NCBI GenBank assembly: GCA_023665145.1
Contig: JAMPEM010000001.1
Coordinates: 68,598 to 132,597, forward strand
DNA from: Bacteroides sp.
GTDB lineage: Bacteria; Bacteroidota; Bacteroidia; Bacteroidales; Muribaculaceae
Direction of reading: 5' to 3'
DNA: 64,000 nucleotides
Part shown: piece by piece, positions 47,465 to 57,098 of the stretch
Layout of the letters: each line of letters starts with the position of its first letter
Position numbering within the stretch: position 1 is the first letter of the stretch
Position numbers and translations under genes: made by a program
The notes under the pieces: generated by a model
Told to the model about the DNA's origin: nothing
Databases searched by the model: none
The model's input: only the letters and a program-made list of their open reading frames with translations

Positions 47465-48574
47465 ATGGCTGTAGCCGCAGGTAATCGTTTCATAATGCAC
47501 ATTGCGCTCGGGCTTATTCACAATTTGCCCTATGCGGCTTATGTGGCTCTCGCAAAAGCACAATTGTCATACGACGATTTTTTCGCTTTGCCCGACAACG
47601 AACTCGCTGTCAAACTCGGAGTCACAATTCCAATGAACATACGCCGGAAAGCTCTTTTAAAAGCCGAATCAGAAGCAGAATTTATCGAAAAGCATAAAAT
47701 TAAAGCCCTGCTATGCACTGACCCGGACTATCCGGACCGACTCAGAGGAAAAAAATCTGCACCTAACATCCTGTTTGTTCTCGGAGAAACAAATCTCAAT
47801 TCTCCTCACATCGTCAACTTCGTCGGCTCCCGAAACGCTACTCCCTACGGCCTTAATTTCACCGACCGCGCTGTCTCCGCCATATCAGACGCCATACCCG
47901 ATACTATAATAGTCAGCGGACTGGCCTACGGAATTGACAGTGCTGCCCACTCTGCCGCTCTCCGACACTCATTGCCCACAATAGCAATAGTTGCTCATGG
48001 ATTAGACACTATATATCCGGCTGCGCATCGCGACCTCGCCCACGCTATTGTAAAAGCCGGAGGAGCAATAATTACAGAATACCCCTCCGGAACAAAACCT
48101 TTCCGAAGATGCTTCCTGGAACGTAACAGAATCATAGCCGGAATATCTGACCTGACCATTGTCGTCGAAAGCGACGTCAAAGGCGGGGCACTCTCCACTG
48201 CAGGCCACGCCCTGAAATTCGGAATGAAAGTCGCTGCACTACCCGGAAGAATCTCCGACCAATACTCCTCCGGGTGCAATGCTCTTATTGCATCCGGAAA
48301 AGCATCCCTCATCCACTCACCGAACCTTATCCCCAAAATACTTGGCGCAAAAAATATTGAAGAGGTATCTCAACCACAACTCACTCCGGAAATGTCCGAA
48401 CGCCAAGCCCTCATTTACGAAGCTCTCCGAAACAGCGATTCACCGCTCTCACCTGACCAAATACTCCCTTCACTCGACATTAAAATCCCTGTACTTATCT
48501 CAGAACTCAACGAAATGGTATTCGACGGCTTACTCCTTCGTCACCCCGGCAACCGTTTCTCTACTGCTATGTAA
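47465..48574 (+). CDS. dprA: DNA-processing protein DprA
   Basis: 369 residues. DprA loads RecA on incoming single-stranded DNA during natural transformation. The Rossmann-like domain carries FVGSRNATPYG, SGLAYGIDSAAHSAAL, FRRCFLERNRIIAG and the C-terminal winged-helix. Its start could be ATG 47465 or 47495 (the MHIALGLIHNLPYAAY form). It follows the thioesterase by 3 bases and the hydrolase follows 25 bases later, so the three could be one transcript. Confidence 0.95.
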   Translation: MAVAAGNRFIMHIALGLIHNLPYAAYVALAKAQLSYDDFFALPDNELAVKLGVTIPMNIRRKALLKAESEAEFIEKHKIKALLCTDPDYPDRLRGKKSAPNILFVLGETNLNSPHIVNFVGSRNATPYGLNFTDRAVSAISDAIPDTIIVSGLAYGIDSAAHSAALRHSLPTIAIVAHGLDTIYPAAHRDLAHAIVKAGGAIITEYPSGTKPFRRCFLERNRIIAGISDLTIVVESDVKGGALSTAGHALKFGMKVAALPGRISDQYSSGCNALIASGKASLIHSPNLIPKILGAKNIEEVSQPQLTPEMSERQALIYEALRNSDSPLSPDQILPSLDIKIPVLISELNEMVFDGLLLRHPGNRFSTAM

Positions 48575-48599
48575 TCCACTTTTTCAACACTTGCCAACA

Positions 48600-49739
48600 A
48601 TGACAACTATATTCAAAATTTTCACATTAATACTCGCCATATCTCTATATTCTGCCGACGCCCTATCCTGCACATCCGCAATTGTAGCCGCCTATGCCAC
48701 TCCCGATGGACGTCCACTTCTCTGGAAGCATCGTGACACCTCAACCATTGATAACAAAGTGGAATATATCCCATCCGAAGACGGTTCTTTCGCATACGTC
48801 GCACTATTCAACGCCAACGACCATCGCAATGAACAAGCCTGGATGGGGATGAACGACGTCGGGTTCGCTGTCATGAACACCGCTTCTTACAATCTAAAAG
48901 ATGACAACGTCCCACAGAAAAAGATGGATCGCGAAGGGTATCTGATGACAATCGCTCTCAGAAGCTGCCGCTCCGTCGACGACTTTGCCAAACTGCTCGA
49001 CACCCTCCCCAGACCCATGGGTGTAGAAGCCAATTTCGGTGTGATTGACGCAAGCGGCAATGGTGCTTTTTTCGAATGTAACAACCATTCCTACACACGA
49101 TTCGACCTCAAAGATGCTAAAGACGGAATACTGATTCGCACAAACTATTCCCACGCCGGAAGGAAAAATGAAGGTATGGGATTTGTACGTGAAGCCAATG
49201 CCGAATGTCTCCTCTATCCATACGCTCAAGAACACGCCATAACACCCGAACTCCTTACAGAAACCGTCAGCCGAAGTTTTTATCACGACCTTAAAAAGAA
49301 AGATTTTGCAATGACCGGCGACAAATGGGTTATCGACCAAGACTTCATCCCCAGATATAAATCCACTGCTACAATCGTGATTGAAGGAGCACGACCCGGA
49401 TTGAATCCCGATGATATCAAACCCGGAATGCTCGCCGACCAATACATAATGTGGACCGGACTCGGCTATCCACCTTGCTCAGAAATCGTTCCGGTATGGT
49501 GCAAACCGGATGGTGTGGCCGACGAACTCCGTGGAATCGGGCCAAACGGACACTCCCCGATGAGCGACAAAGTAAAAGCTCGCAGAGATGAAGTTTTTCC
49601 CCTCAAAAAAGGGAACAAAGACAAATATATCGACATGACCAGACTATTCAATGCTGAAGGCACAGGATACGTTCAGACACTTACCAAACAAAACCATGAT
49701 GTCTATCAACTCATCAGAAGAAAACGAGATTCAAAATAA
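48600..49739 (+). CDS. secreted C45/Ntn-type hydrolase
   Basis: 379 residues from ATG 48600, which gives a good signal peptide (MTTIFKIFTLILAISLYSAD). Cleavage before Cys24 (ALS|CTSAIVAAYATPDGRPLL) would expose an N-terminal nucleophilic cysteine, as in Ntn hydrolases related to acyl-CoA:6-aminopenicillanate acyltransferase and bile-salt hydrolase families. Conserved LLWKHRDT (Arg/Asp) and FAVMNTASYN (Asn) follow. Likely an amide hydrolase outside the cytoplasm; substrate unknown. The frame is open upstream to 48279 inside dprA, but that would not give a signal peptide. The next gene begins inside its 3' end. Confidence 0.85.
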   Translation: MTTIFKIFTLILAISLYSADALSCTSAIVAAYATPDGRPLLWKHRDTSTIDNKVEYIPSEDGSFAYVALFNANDHRNEQAWMGMNDVGFAVMNTASYNLKDDNVPQKKMDREGYLMTIALRSCRSVDDFAKLLDTLPRPMGVEANFGVIDASGNGAFFECNNHSYTRFDLKDAKDGILIRTNYSHAGRKNEGMGFVREANAECLLYPYAQEHAITPELLTETVSRSFYHDLKKKDFAMTGDKWVIDQDFIPRYKSTATIVIEGARPGLNPDDIKPGMLADQYIMWTGLGYPPCSEIVPVWCKPDGVADELRGIGPNGHSPMSDKVKARRDEVFPLKKGNKDKYIDMTRLFNAEGTGYVQTLTKQNHDVYQLIRRKRDSK

Positions 49740-50316
49740 CAATACATCTAATAAGAAACCGGAACAGCCCACCCTTATCCAAACACCACTTTTCAAAATA
49801 TCCCGGACACTCCTGTTCCGCCATCTGATATCACATCACGCCAAAATCCCCCTAATCATAATTGCAACATTAACAATTGCATCAATACTGACAGGTATCC
49901 TGACAGACCTCCGATGGATTATTGTCGGATTGATGTGCATACTTATATTTTTGCCCGCCATCGCAGCTTGGATCTACTTCGATTATGGACTGCGACCCTC
50001 TGTAGCCTTCAATGTAATTCCTCACAAAATCCTCCTTACGCCACAAGAAATCATTATCCTGATACCACCACTCCCTTCCCCCGATGAAAACAATCAATCC
50101 AATACAGCAACTAATCACCAGTCCTTATCATACAAAAAAATCATATTCCAACGTAATACTCTTCAACAACCCATATTAGACTTAAACGGAGCAACAATTC
50201 CAATCATGACATCACTGTCCGGATACCTATTTATACCTTACCAAATCACAGAATCCAATTCCGGTACAATATATTTTACCGACAAAATCATCCACACCCT
50301 CTCATCAAAATCATAA
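49696..50316 (+). CDS. small membrane protein of unknown function
   Basis: 206 residues if the ATG at 49696 is used (MMSINSSEENEIQNNNTSNK); an earlier start at 49651 is in frame. Start 49696 overlaps the hydrolase gene by 44 bases in another frame. Two close hydrophobic helices (IPLIIIATLTIASILTGILT, then WIIVGLMCILIFLPAIAAWI) are followed by a soluble part with no known motif. It might be an accessory to the hydrolase. No conserved family is recognised. Confidence 0.6.
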   Translation: MMSINSSEENEIQNNNTSNKKPEQPTLIQTPLFKISRTLLFRHLISHHAKIPLIIIATLTIASILTGILTDLRWIIVGLMCILIFLPAIAAWIYFDYGLRPSVAFNVIPHKILLTPQEIIILIPPLPSPDENNQSNTATNHQSLSYKKIIFQRNTLQQPILDLNGATIPIMTSLSGYLFIPYQITESNSGTIYFTDKIIHTLSSKS

Positions 50317-50469
50317 AATTAAAAAAATGTAAACATTCCCAATGAACATAAAATTAAAGCAAGTTGTTCTAATGATAAATTCGGGACATAAGATACTATA
50401 AACTGAAAAACACACGATTTCCGAATTTATATTTTTAACACACTATGTATAACTAAAAAAATCGCAATT

Positions 50470-51741
50470 ATGAAGACCAAGAATTTCTACTGCTTATTAG
50501 CGCTGGCAGCCGCAGGTCTCGTATCTACCGAGGCTGCAAAGGCTCAGGACGTCGTCTATTCAGACGAGGCAGTTACCGTAACAGAATTTACTTGCGACAA
50601 TTCCAACAAGTATTTCAGCAATTGGCGTCAGAACTGGTTCCTGCAACTCGGCGCCGGTGTCACACAGCCACTTGTAGAACACGGCGTTGACATGAAAGCT
50701 CCCGGGCACACCGTTGACCACAAAATGATGACCGCAGTTTATAATGTAGGTGTCGGTCGTTGGATCTCCCCATACTTAGGCTTGAGACTTAACGCTCTTG
50801 GCGGTATGCTCCACTGGAACAACCCTACTCTCGAGCATCCCAACAACGGTTGGACTCACGCAAAACACGTTCAGCTCAATTTCGAGCTTATGTGGGATAT
50901 GTGCAACTCACTCGGTGGTGTAAATCCCGAACGCCCCGTAAGCGTTATTCCGTTTGTCGGTCTTGGCGGTGACTACCTTTGGGATGTCCAAGACTCATTT
51001 GGCGCTCCGGCAGCAGCTACCAACATCGCTCGACGCAAATCATCCAAACTTCGCACCACCAACTGGTCACTCCCCGTATCAGCAGGTATTCAATTCCGCT
51101 TCCGCCTCTGCAAATATGTAGACTTCTTCGCTGAAGCCCGCGCATCATTCTACGGCGACAACTGGAATCTCTGCGCTACAGGCGATCCTATTGAAAGCCA
51201 TGTAGAAGCTGTCGGAGGATTCAACATCAACTTTGGTGGCCGCTCATGGGACACATACAACGAATGTGCATACCTCTCACAGATTGCAGCTCTCAACGGA
51301 CAAGTCAACGACCTCCGTGCAGAACTCCTCAACTGCGGACAGACTGTAGCTGCACTGCAAGCTCAGCTCCCATGCCCCGAAGCTAAAAACGCAGCCGTTC
51401 AGAAAGATTGTGTAAACGCACCTCTTATGACTACTGTACGCTTCACCATCGACAGCTACGAAATCATGCCTACCGAGGAAGTCAACGTCTACAATATGGC
51501 CGAATGGCTCAAAGCAAATCCCAAAGAGAATGTCACAATCGTAGGTTATGCCGATAAAGATACCGGTACAGCAGAATATAACCTCGAACTTTCTGAAAAA
51601 CGTGCAAACGCAGTAGCGGACGCTCTCGTAAACGATTATGGTATTGACCGCAGCCGACTCACTGTTAAATATGACGGATCATCCGTACAGCCTTACAGCA
51701 CCAACGACTGGAACCGTATCGTAATCTTCACCCAGAAATAA
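50470..51741 (+). CDS. OmpA-family outer-membrane protein
   Basis: 423 residues with signal peptide (MKTKNFYCLLALAAAGLVST..., cleavage near AKA-QDV). An N-terminal beta-barrel of about eight strands (WFLQLGAGVTQPL, YLGLRLNALGGMLHWNN) is followed by a short coiled-coil segment (AALNGQVNDLRAELLNCG) with two cysteines, and a C-terminal OmpA domain with VTIVGYADKDTGTAEYNLEL and SEKRANAVADALV that binds peptidoglycan. The Asp and Arg of the consensus are kept. Typical of abundant Bacteroidetes porin-like proteins. A hairpin follows (51786-51811). Confidence 0.92.
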   Translation: MKTKNFYCLLALAAAGLVSTEAAKAQDVVYSDEAVTVTEFTCDNSNKYFSNWRQNWFLQLGAGVTQPLVEHGVDMKAPGHTVDHKMMTAVYNVGVGRWISPYLGLRLNALGGMLHWNNPTLEHPNNGWTHAKHVQLNFELMWDMCNSLGGVNPERPVSVIPFVGLGGDYLWDVQDSFGAPAAATNIARRKSSKLRTTNWSLPVSAGIQFRFRLCKYVDFFAEARASFYGDNWNLCATGDPIESHVEAVGGFNINFGGRSWDTYNECAYLSQIAALNGQVNDLRAELLNCGQTVAALQAQLPCPEAKNAAVQKDCVNAPLMTTVRFTIDSYEIMPTEEVNVYNMAEWLKANPKENVTIVGYADKDTGTAEYNLELSEKRANAVADALVNDYGIDRSRLTVKYDGSSVQPYSTNDWNRIVIFTQK

Positions 51742-51785
51742 GCAGCAGTCGAAACGACTGGTAATATAAATCATAGACAGCGAAG

Positions 51786-51811
51786 CCGGACATTCCCGAG
51801 GGAATGTCCGG
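51786..51811 (+). terminator. Hairpin after the OmpA-family gene
   Basis: CCGGACATTCC-CGAG-GGAATGTCCGG, 11-bp perfect stem with a tetraloop. T-run is weak. Confidence 0.65.
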
Positions 51812-51919
51812 TATCACTGTCTTATAACATATCCTACTAATTGCTAACAAGATATATTCAAAGCCCACCCCACCTCGGCAAACAATAAAAAAAATACTAA
51901 AAAAAAAACGGGAAATTAC

Positions 51920-51950
51920 TTGCTCACGACAAAATAAAATTGTATTTTTG
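51920..51950 (+). promoter_or_regulatory. gdhA promoter
   Basis: TTG (51920-51922), 20 bases, TATTTTTG (51943-51950), then CA. The leader would be about 77 nt. Confidence 0.8.
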
Positions 51951-52033
51951 CAAAGAATTCCAACCGGAGTCTGTTCCGGTGAGATTCCACTAATTGGAAA
52001 TTAGTTTTAACCCATAAAATCTAAACAGCTAAC

Positions 52034-53371
52034 ATGAACATTCAAGAGATTTTAGCTAATCTTGAAGCTAAACACCCCGGAGAAAAAGAATACCTCCAGG
52101 CAGTCAAAGAAGTTCTTCTCTGCGTAGAAGAGACTTACAACCAGCACCCGGAATTTGAAAAAGCTCGCATCATCGAACGCATGGTAGAGCCCGATCGTAT
52201 CTTCACTTTCCGTGTAACCTGGGTAGACGACAAGGGTGAAGTTCAGAACAACATCGGTTATCGCGTACAGTTCAACAACGCTATCGGCCCATACAAAGGC
52301 GGTATCCGTTTCCACGCATCAGTTAACCTCTCTATCCTCAAATTCCTCGGATTCGAGCAGACATTCAAAAACGCACTCACCACACTCCCCATGGGCGGTG
52401 GCAAAGGTGGTTCAGACTTCTCACCCCGCGGTAAGAGCGACGCTGAAATCATGCGTTTCTGCCAAGCATTCGTTCTCGAACTCTGGCGCAACCTCGGTCC
52501 CGACCGTGACGTTCCGGCAGGTGACATCGGTGTAGGTGGTCGTGAAGTAGGCTACATGTACGGTATGTACAAAAAACTTGCTCGCGAAAACACAGGTACA
52601 TTCACCGGTAAAGGTCTTTCATTTGGCGGTAGCCGCATCCGTCCTGAAGCTACCGGTTTCGGCGCTCTCTATTTCGTAGAGAAAATGCTCGGTGACCTCA
52701 AAACCGACATCAAAGGAAAAACAATTGCTATCTCCGGCTTCGGTAACGTAGCATGGGGTGCAGCTACTAAAGCTACTGAACTCGGTGGTAAAGTAGTTAC
52801 CATTTCCGGTCCTGACGGTTACATCTATGACCCCGCAGGTCTCGACGCTGAAAAAATCGACTACATGCTCGAACTTCGCGCTTCCGGCAACGACATCGTA
52901 GCTCCCTACGCTGACAAATTCCCCGGCTCTACCTTCTATGCAGGCAAAAAACCTTGGGAACAGAAAGTAGACATCGCACTTCCCTGCGCTACTCAGAACG
53001 AGCTCGGTGAAGCTGATGCAAAACTTCTCATCGCCAACAACGTCCTCATGGTCGCTGAGGTATCTAACATGGGTTGCACCGCTGAAGCAATCGATGCATT
53101 CATCGCTAACAAAACTCCCTACGCTCCCGGTAAGGCTGTAAACGCAGGTGGTGTAGCAGTTTCCGGTCTCGAAATGACTCAGGATGCTGAACACATCCAG
53201 TGGAGCGCTAAAGAAGTTGATGACAAACTCCATGAAATCATGGCCGACATCCACCGCAACTGCGTAGAACACGGCACTGATAAAGATGGTTACATCAACT
53301 ACATGAAGGGTGCTAACATCGCCGGCTTCCTCAAAGTAGCTGACGCTATGCTTGCACAAGGTATCATCTAA
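52034..53371 (+). CDS. gdhA: NADP-specific glutamate dehydrogenase
   Basis: 445 residues, the hexameric small-subunit form. It aminates 2-oxoglutarate with ammonia and NADPH. Active-site segment PMGGGKGGSDFSPRGKSDAE contains the catalytic Lys; YKGGIRFHASVN and FGSRIRPEATGFG are substrate loops; SGFGNVAWGAATKATELGGK is the dinucleotide motif. Codon choice is GC-richer than neighbours and strongly biased, as expected of a highly expressed gene. It stands alone between its own promoter and terminator. Confidence 0.98.
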   Translation: MNIQEILANLEAKHPGEKEYLQAVKEVLLCVEETYNQHPEFEKARIIERMVEPDRIFTFRVTWVDDKGEVQNNIGYRVQFNNAIGPYKGGIRFHASVNLSILKFLGFEQTFKNALTTLPMGGGKGGSDFSPRGKSDAEIMRFCQAFVLELWRNLGPDRDVPAGDIGVGGREVGYMYGMYKKLARENTGTFTGKGLSFGGSRIRPEATGFGALYFVEKMLGDLKTDIKGKTIAISGFGNVAWGAATKATELGGKVVTISGPDGYIYDPAGLDAEKIDYMLELRASGNDIVAPYADKFPGSTFYAGKKPWEQKVDIALPCATQNELGEADAKLLIANNVLMVAEVSNMGCTAEAIDAFIANKTPYAPGKAVNAGGVAVSGLEMTQDAEHIQWSAKEVDDKLHEIMADIHRNCVEHGTDKDGYINYMKGANIAGFLKVADAMLAQGII

Positions 53372-53405
53372 TCTCAACTTAAGATTAGGAATATCCCTAT
53401 ATAAT

Positions 53406-53440
53406 GTCAGGCTGCGAATATTCGCGGCCTGACTATTTTT
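53406..53440 (+). terminator. gdhA terminator
   Basis: GTCAGGC (53406-53412) and GCCTGAC (53427-53433), with nearly all bases between them also paired (GCGAA/TTCGC), followed by TATTTTTATT. Confidence 0.85.
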
Positions 53441-53453
53441 ATTCCAAACAGAT

Positions 53454-53534
53454 AAATAAGAATGGATGAATCACTGATATAAATAAGAATGGATGAATGG
53501 CTGATATAAATATGAGTGGATGAATGGCGAATAA
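53454..53534. repeat. Three 27-bp tandem repeats
   Basis: Units start at 53454, 53481 and 53508. Copies 1 and 2 differ at two bases; copy 3 is more diverged. They begin AAATAAGAATGGATGAAT or close to it. Confidence 0.8.
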
Positions 53535-53882
53535 AGACACAGAAAGACAAATTGAGCATAAATAGATAAAATGTTTGTAAATATCCGGGATAAAAAATAT
53601 CATGGTATATATTATATGGATCAGTGACTATGAAATTCTTTATTTTTGATTGAACATTTTTAAGACTGCTCACGTTATAATAGTGAGCTTGGAGATATAG
53701 GCTTCCACATCACTAAGCTCACCCAAAATTTATTGAAAAACACATATTTAATTTTCGCACACCGATTTAAAATCAATTGATTACACGTTTCGACTCCCCT
53801 CTTTAAGGACCGATGTCTGAACCTCTGTAAAACAATTCAGTCAATCGGCATTTGCGAAATAACTATTAAAAACACACATATT

Positions 53883-55190
53883 ATGAACACAGCACCTCTT
53901 CAAGGTATCAAGGTGGTCGATTTCACAGAAGTGCAATCAGGACCTTCCTGCACACAGATGCTCGCATGGCTCGGTGCAGACGTAATTAAAATTGAACGTC
54001 CCGGTGTTGGTGACGCTACCCGTAAAGAACTTCAGTTCAACCCTGATCTTCCCTCTTATTATTACCTTCAGCTTAATTCAGACAAAAAGTCTATAACACT
54101 TGATGCCAAGACTCCTGACGGTAAGGAGATTTTGACAAAACTTATCAAGGAAGCTGATATATTTGTAGAAAATTTGCACCCGGGAGCAATGGACAAGCTC
54201 GGATTCTCATGGGAAGCTGTACATGCCCTTAACCCTCGATGCATTTATGGTACTATCAAAGGTTTCCCATTATCATCAAAATATGCCAACCTTAAAGCAT
54301 ACGAGCCTATCGCTCAGGTGACTGCCGCTGCCGCCTCTACTACCGGTTTCTATGAAGGAGATGCCAATATTCCTACACAATCCGGTGCTGCTCTTGGTGA
54401 CTCAAATACCGGTATGCACCTGCTGATTGGTCTTCTTGCAGCTCTCTGCCAAAGAGAGAAAACCGGTGAGGGTTCATTCGTTTATCAATCCATGCACAAC
54501 GCTTGTCTTAACCTCTGCCGTATCAAGACTCGTGACCAACTTACACTTGACAAGATTGGCTATCTGACACAATTCCCGCAATATCCTAACGGAAAATTCG
54601 GTGACTGTGTGCCACGTGCCGGTAATATAGAAGGCGGAGGCGTACTCGGATGGACTTATAAATGTAAACCGTCCGGAGGGTATGACTCTGAACTTGACGC
54701 CAACAACTATGTATACATCGTTCTCCAGCGAGGAGAAAAAGATTTCGAGCTTTTCTGCAAGGCTGTCGGATTTGAAGATTGGCTTACCAACCCTGACTTC
54801 GCTACAGCAGATGCCCGAGACCGCAATAAACCGGCTATTTGGAAACGTATCAACGAATGGACTGCAGACAAGACTAAATTCGAAGTTACGGAAATTCTTG
54901 GCAAGGCCGGTGTCCCGGTAGGGCCTGTCCTCTCTACTAAGGAAGTAATGACAGATGAATCACTCTACGATGGCAATACACTTGTCAAGATTAATCAAGG
55001 CGGAGAGATTGGTGAATTTGTCACCGTAGGTTGTCCTTTCACTATGTCCAATTATCAACCGACCTACGGACCGGCTCCTGCATTGGGTGCCAATACCGAA
55101 GAAATTCTTAAGAGTCTTGGATATACCGATCAGCAGATAGCCTCGTTCGCTGCAAACGGAACTACAGAGCCTGTCAAAGGAAAGATGTAA
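53883..55190 (+). CDS. frc: formyl-CoA:oxalate CoA-transferase
   Basis: 435 residues of CoA-transferase family III, close to the 428 of known formyl-CoA transferases. It moves CoA from formyl-CoA to oxalate. The N-terminal GIKVVDFTEVQSGPSCTQML is family-typical, and the catalytic Asp is D173 in GAALGDSNTGMHL, matching Asp169 of the Oxalobacter enzyme. The neighbour oxc supports oxalate rather than another acid as substrate. The start codon is preceded by 17 bases identical to those before the cupin gene. Confidence 0.93.
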   Translation: MNTAPLQGIKVVDFTEVQSGPSCTQMLAWLGADVIKIERPGVGDATRKELQFNPDLPSYYYLQLNSDKKSITLDAKTPDGKEILTKLIKEADIFVENLHPGAMDKLGFSWEAVHALNPRCIYGTIKGFPLSSKYANLKAYEPIAQVTAAAASTTGFYEGDANIPTQSGAALGDSNTGMHLLIGLLAALCQREKTGEGSFVYQSMHNACLNLCRIKTRDQLTLDKIGYLTQFPQYPNGKFGDCVPRAGNIEGGGVLGWTYKCKPSGGYDSELDANNYVYIVLQRGEKDFELFCKAVGFEDWLTNPDFATADARDRNKPAIWKRINEWTADKTKFEVTEILGKAGVPVGPVLSTKEVMTDESLYDGNTLVKINQGGEIGEFVTVGCPFTMSNYQPTYGPAPALGANTEEILKSLGYTDQQIASFAANGTTEPVKGKM

Positions 55191-55209
55191 AAATTATAAA
55201 GAAGGAGTA

Positions 55210-55245
55210 GGATTCGGGGTGAAAGATTGTACCCCGAATCCTTTT
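55210..55245 (+). terminator. Hairpin between frc and oxc
   Basis: GGATTCGGGGT (55210-55220) and ACCCCGAATCC (55231-55241), an 11-bp perfect stem, then TTTT: a good intrinsic terminator inside the gene cluster. Confidence 0.75.
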
Positions 55246-55343
55246 CACATTAACTCCCCCTCAATGCAGCAATCCCAATCATGCAAGGATAAAAATTATC
55301 TTTCAAAAATCAATCATCAAAACATTAACTTAATTAGAATATT

Positions 55344-57083
55344 ATGAACACGCAAAACACACCATCAAATCCTTCTGCACCACACTTTCCCGAACAAGTG
55401 ACCGGCATGTATATTCTTGCTGAGACGCTACGTCGTTTGGATCTGATGGACGTATATGGCCTTGTCGGAATCCCTGTGACAGAGGTGGCATACGCCATGC
55501 AGAAACTTGGAATCAATTTTTACGGATTCCGCCATGAACAACAAGCAGGTATGGCAGCAGCCACTCATGGGTATTTGACAAAAAAACCGGGGGTGCTTCT
55601 GACTGTTTCATCCCTTGGTATGCTTAACGGTCTTACAGCCACTACCAATGCTACGGTCAACTGCTACCCTATGATTCAAATCTCGGGTGCATCAGATCCG
55701 ACAATGGTGGATATGGACATGGGTACTTACGAACAACTTGATCAGCTCAACACAGCCCGTCCTCTTGTAAAGGCGGCTTTCCGCTGTTCCTACGCAAAAG
55801 ACATTCCGGGAGCTGTAGCTCGTGCATACCGTGCAGCCATCAGTGGCCGACCCGGTGGTGTATATATCGATATGACAACTCCGGCTTTGGGTGAAATTAT
55901 GAATGCTGCTGATGCTGAAAAATTGTTCTATACTCCGATAGATTTGACTACACCGGTCGCACCTTCACAAGAGGCCATCGATCGGGCTGCAAATCTTATT
56001 TTGAATGCAAAACGCCCGGCAGTCCTCCTTGGTAAAGGTGCGGCATACGCTCAGGTGGATGACAAAATCAAGAATCTTATAGAGACTTACAAAATCCCAT
56101 ATCTGGCAATGTCTATGGCAAAAGGTCTTATGCCGGACAATGGTGATTTGAGTGCATTGAGCTGCCGAAGCACTATTATGGAGAAAGCTGATGTTGTTAT
56201 AGTAATCGGTGCGCGAATCAACTGGATGCTCTCATTCGGACACGGCAAATGGAGTCCGGACACCAAGTTTGTTCAGCTCGATATTGATCCTCGCGAGATA
56301 GACCGTAACCGTCCTATAGCAGCTCCTGTTGTCGGTGATATGGGATTGTCTCTCGATATGCTTCTTAAATCACTTGCCGGCAAGAAGATGAGTGCCGATC
56401 CTCAATGGGTTCCGTCACTTCAATCTGAGTCAAAGGCCAAGAATGTCAAGTTTGCACAACGTCTGACCGATGCAGCCAACACTGTTCCTATGACCCATTG
56501 GACTGCTCTTTCAGTCATCAAACCGATTATTGAATCAAATAAAGACGTTATCCTTATCAATGAAGGTGCCAATACTCTTGACGATACACGAGACACGATT
56601 GATTTCTTTGTTCCGCGTCACCGTATAGACTGTGCCTCATGGTCTATCATGGGTATGGGTATCGGTTCATGTATTGGTGCAGCAGTAGCCACCGGGAAAC
56701 CTGTAGTAGCCGTGGAAGGTGACTCTGCGTTCGGATTCTCCGGCATGGATATTGCGACAATATGCCGATATAAACTTCCGGTTACAGTCGTAATCTTCAA
56801 TAATGGAGGTATCTACAATGGTATAGGTGTCAATCCTTCGGGTGGAGATGCTCCCGCACCTACAACTCTTGACGGCAATGCTCGTTATGACCTTGTAGGA
56901 AAGGCTTTCGGTGCGGCTGCATATTGTGTAGACAATCCGGCTGACCTTAAGAAGGCACTTGAAGAAGCGATTGCATCTCGCAAACCGGCCATCATTGATA
57001 TTCATCTTGCCATCAATTCCGGTAAGGAATCCGGACATATCGGATATCTTAACCCGACTCCGCTTATTGACTATACTGTATAG
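55344..57083 (+). CDS. oxc: oxalyl-CoA decarboxylase
   Basis: 579-residue thiamine-diphosphate enzyme that decarboxylates oxalyl-CoA to formyl-CoA. E65 in RHEQQAGMAA is the ThDP-activating Glu; Y129-E130 in MGTYEQLDQ match the Tyr-Glu pair of the Oxalobacter enzyme; the ThDP/Mg site is GDSAFGFSG (459 on) and FNNGGIYNGIG with the second catalytic Tyr at 491. Length and motif order fit the family. It lies 153 bases after frc across a hairpin, and 116 bases before the transporter across another. Confidence 0.95.
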   Translation: MNTQNTPSNPSAPHFPEQVTGMYILAETLRRLDLMDVYGLVGIPVTEVAYAMQKLGINFYGFRHEQQAGMAAATHGYLTKKPGVLLTVSSLGMLNGLTATTNATVNCYPMIQISGASDPTMVDMDMGTYEQLDQLNTARPLVKAAFRCSYAKDIPGAVARAYRAAISGRPGGVYIDMTTPALGEIMNAADAEKLFYTPIDLTTPVAPSQEAIDRAANLILNAKRPAVLLGKGAAYAQVDDKIKNLIETYKIPYLAMSMAKGLMPDNGDLSALSCRSTIMEKADVVIVIGARINWMLSFGHGKWSPDTKFVQLDIDPREIDRNRPIAAPVVGDMGLSLDMLLKSLAGKKMSADPQWVPSLQSESKAKNVKFAQRLTDAANTVPMTHWTALSVIKPIIESNKDVILINEGANTLDDTRDTIDFFVPRHRIDCASWSIMGMGIGSCIGAAVATGKPVVAVEGDSAFGFSGMDIATICRYKLPVTVVIFNNGGIYNGIGVNPSGGDAPAPTTLDGNARYDLVGKAFGAAAYCVDNPADLKKALEEAIASRKPAIIDIHLAINSGKESGHIGYLNPTPLIDYTV

Positions 57084-57098
57084 CGTGTTCTGAGTGTT

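Larger units (their letters stand above)
53372..53882. other. Long intergenic region before the oxalate cluster
   Basis: 511 bases. It holds the gdhA terminator (53406-53440), three 27-bp tandem repeats (53454-53534), an AT-rich stretch, and a pair of competing inverted repeats at about 53680-53729 (CTCAC/GTGAG, and GTGAGCTT/AAGCTCAC). I see no exact TAnnTTTG promoter. The frame on the minus strand (53407-53673) is not a believable gene. Confidence 0.5.

Noticed and set aside
48279-48599. 107-residue extension of the N-terminal-cysteine hydrolase
   Set aside because: It lies inside dprA in another frame and would bury the signal peptide.
53454-53534. CRISPR array
   Set aside because: Repeats are directly adjacent with no spacers, and there are no cas genes in the window.
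53407-53673. Minus-strand frame with HSSILIYI repeats
   Set aside because: It comes from the 27-bp tandem repeat and runs into the gdhA terminator; no promoter or family support.
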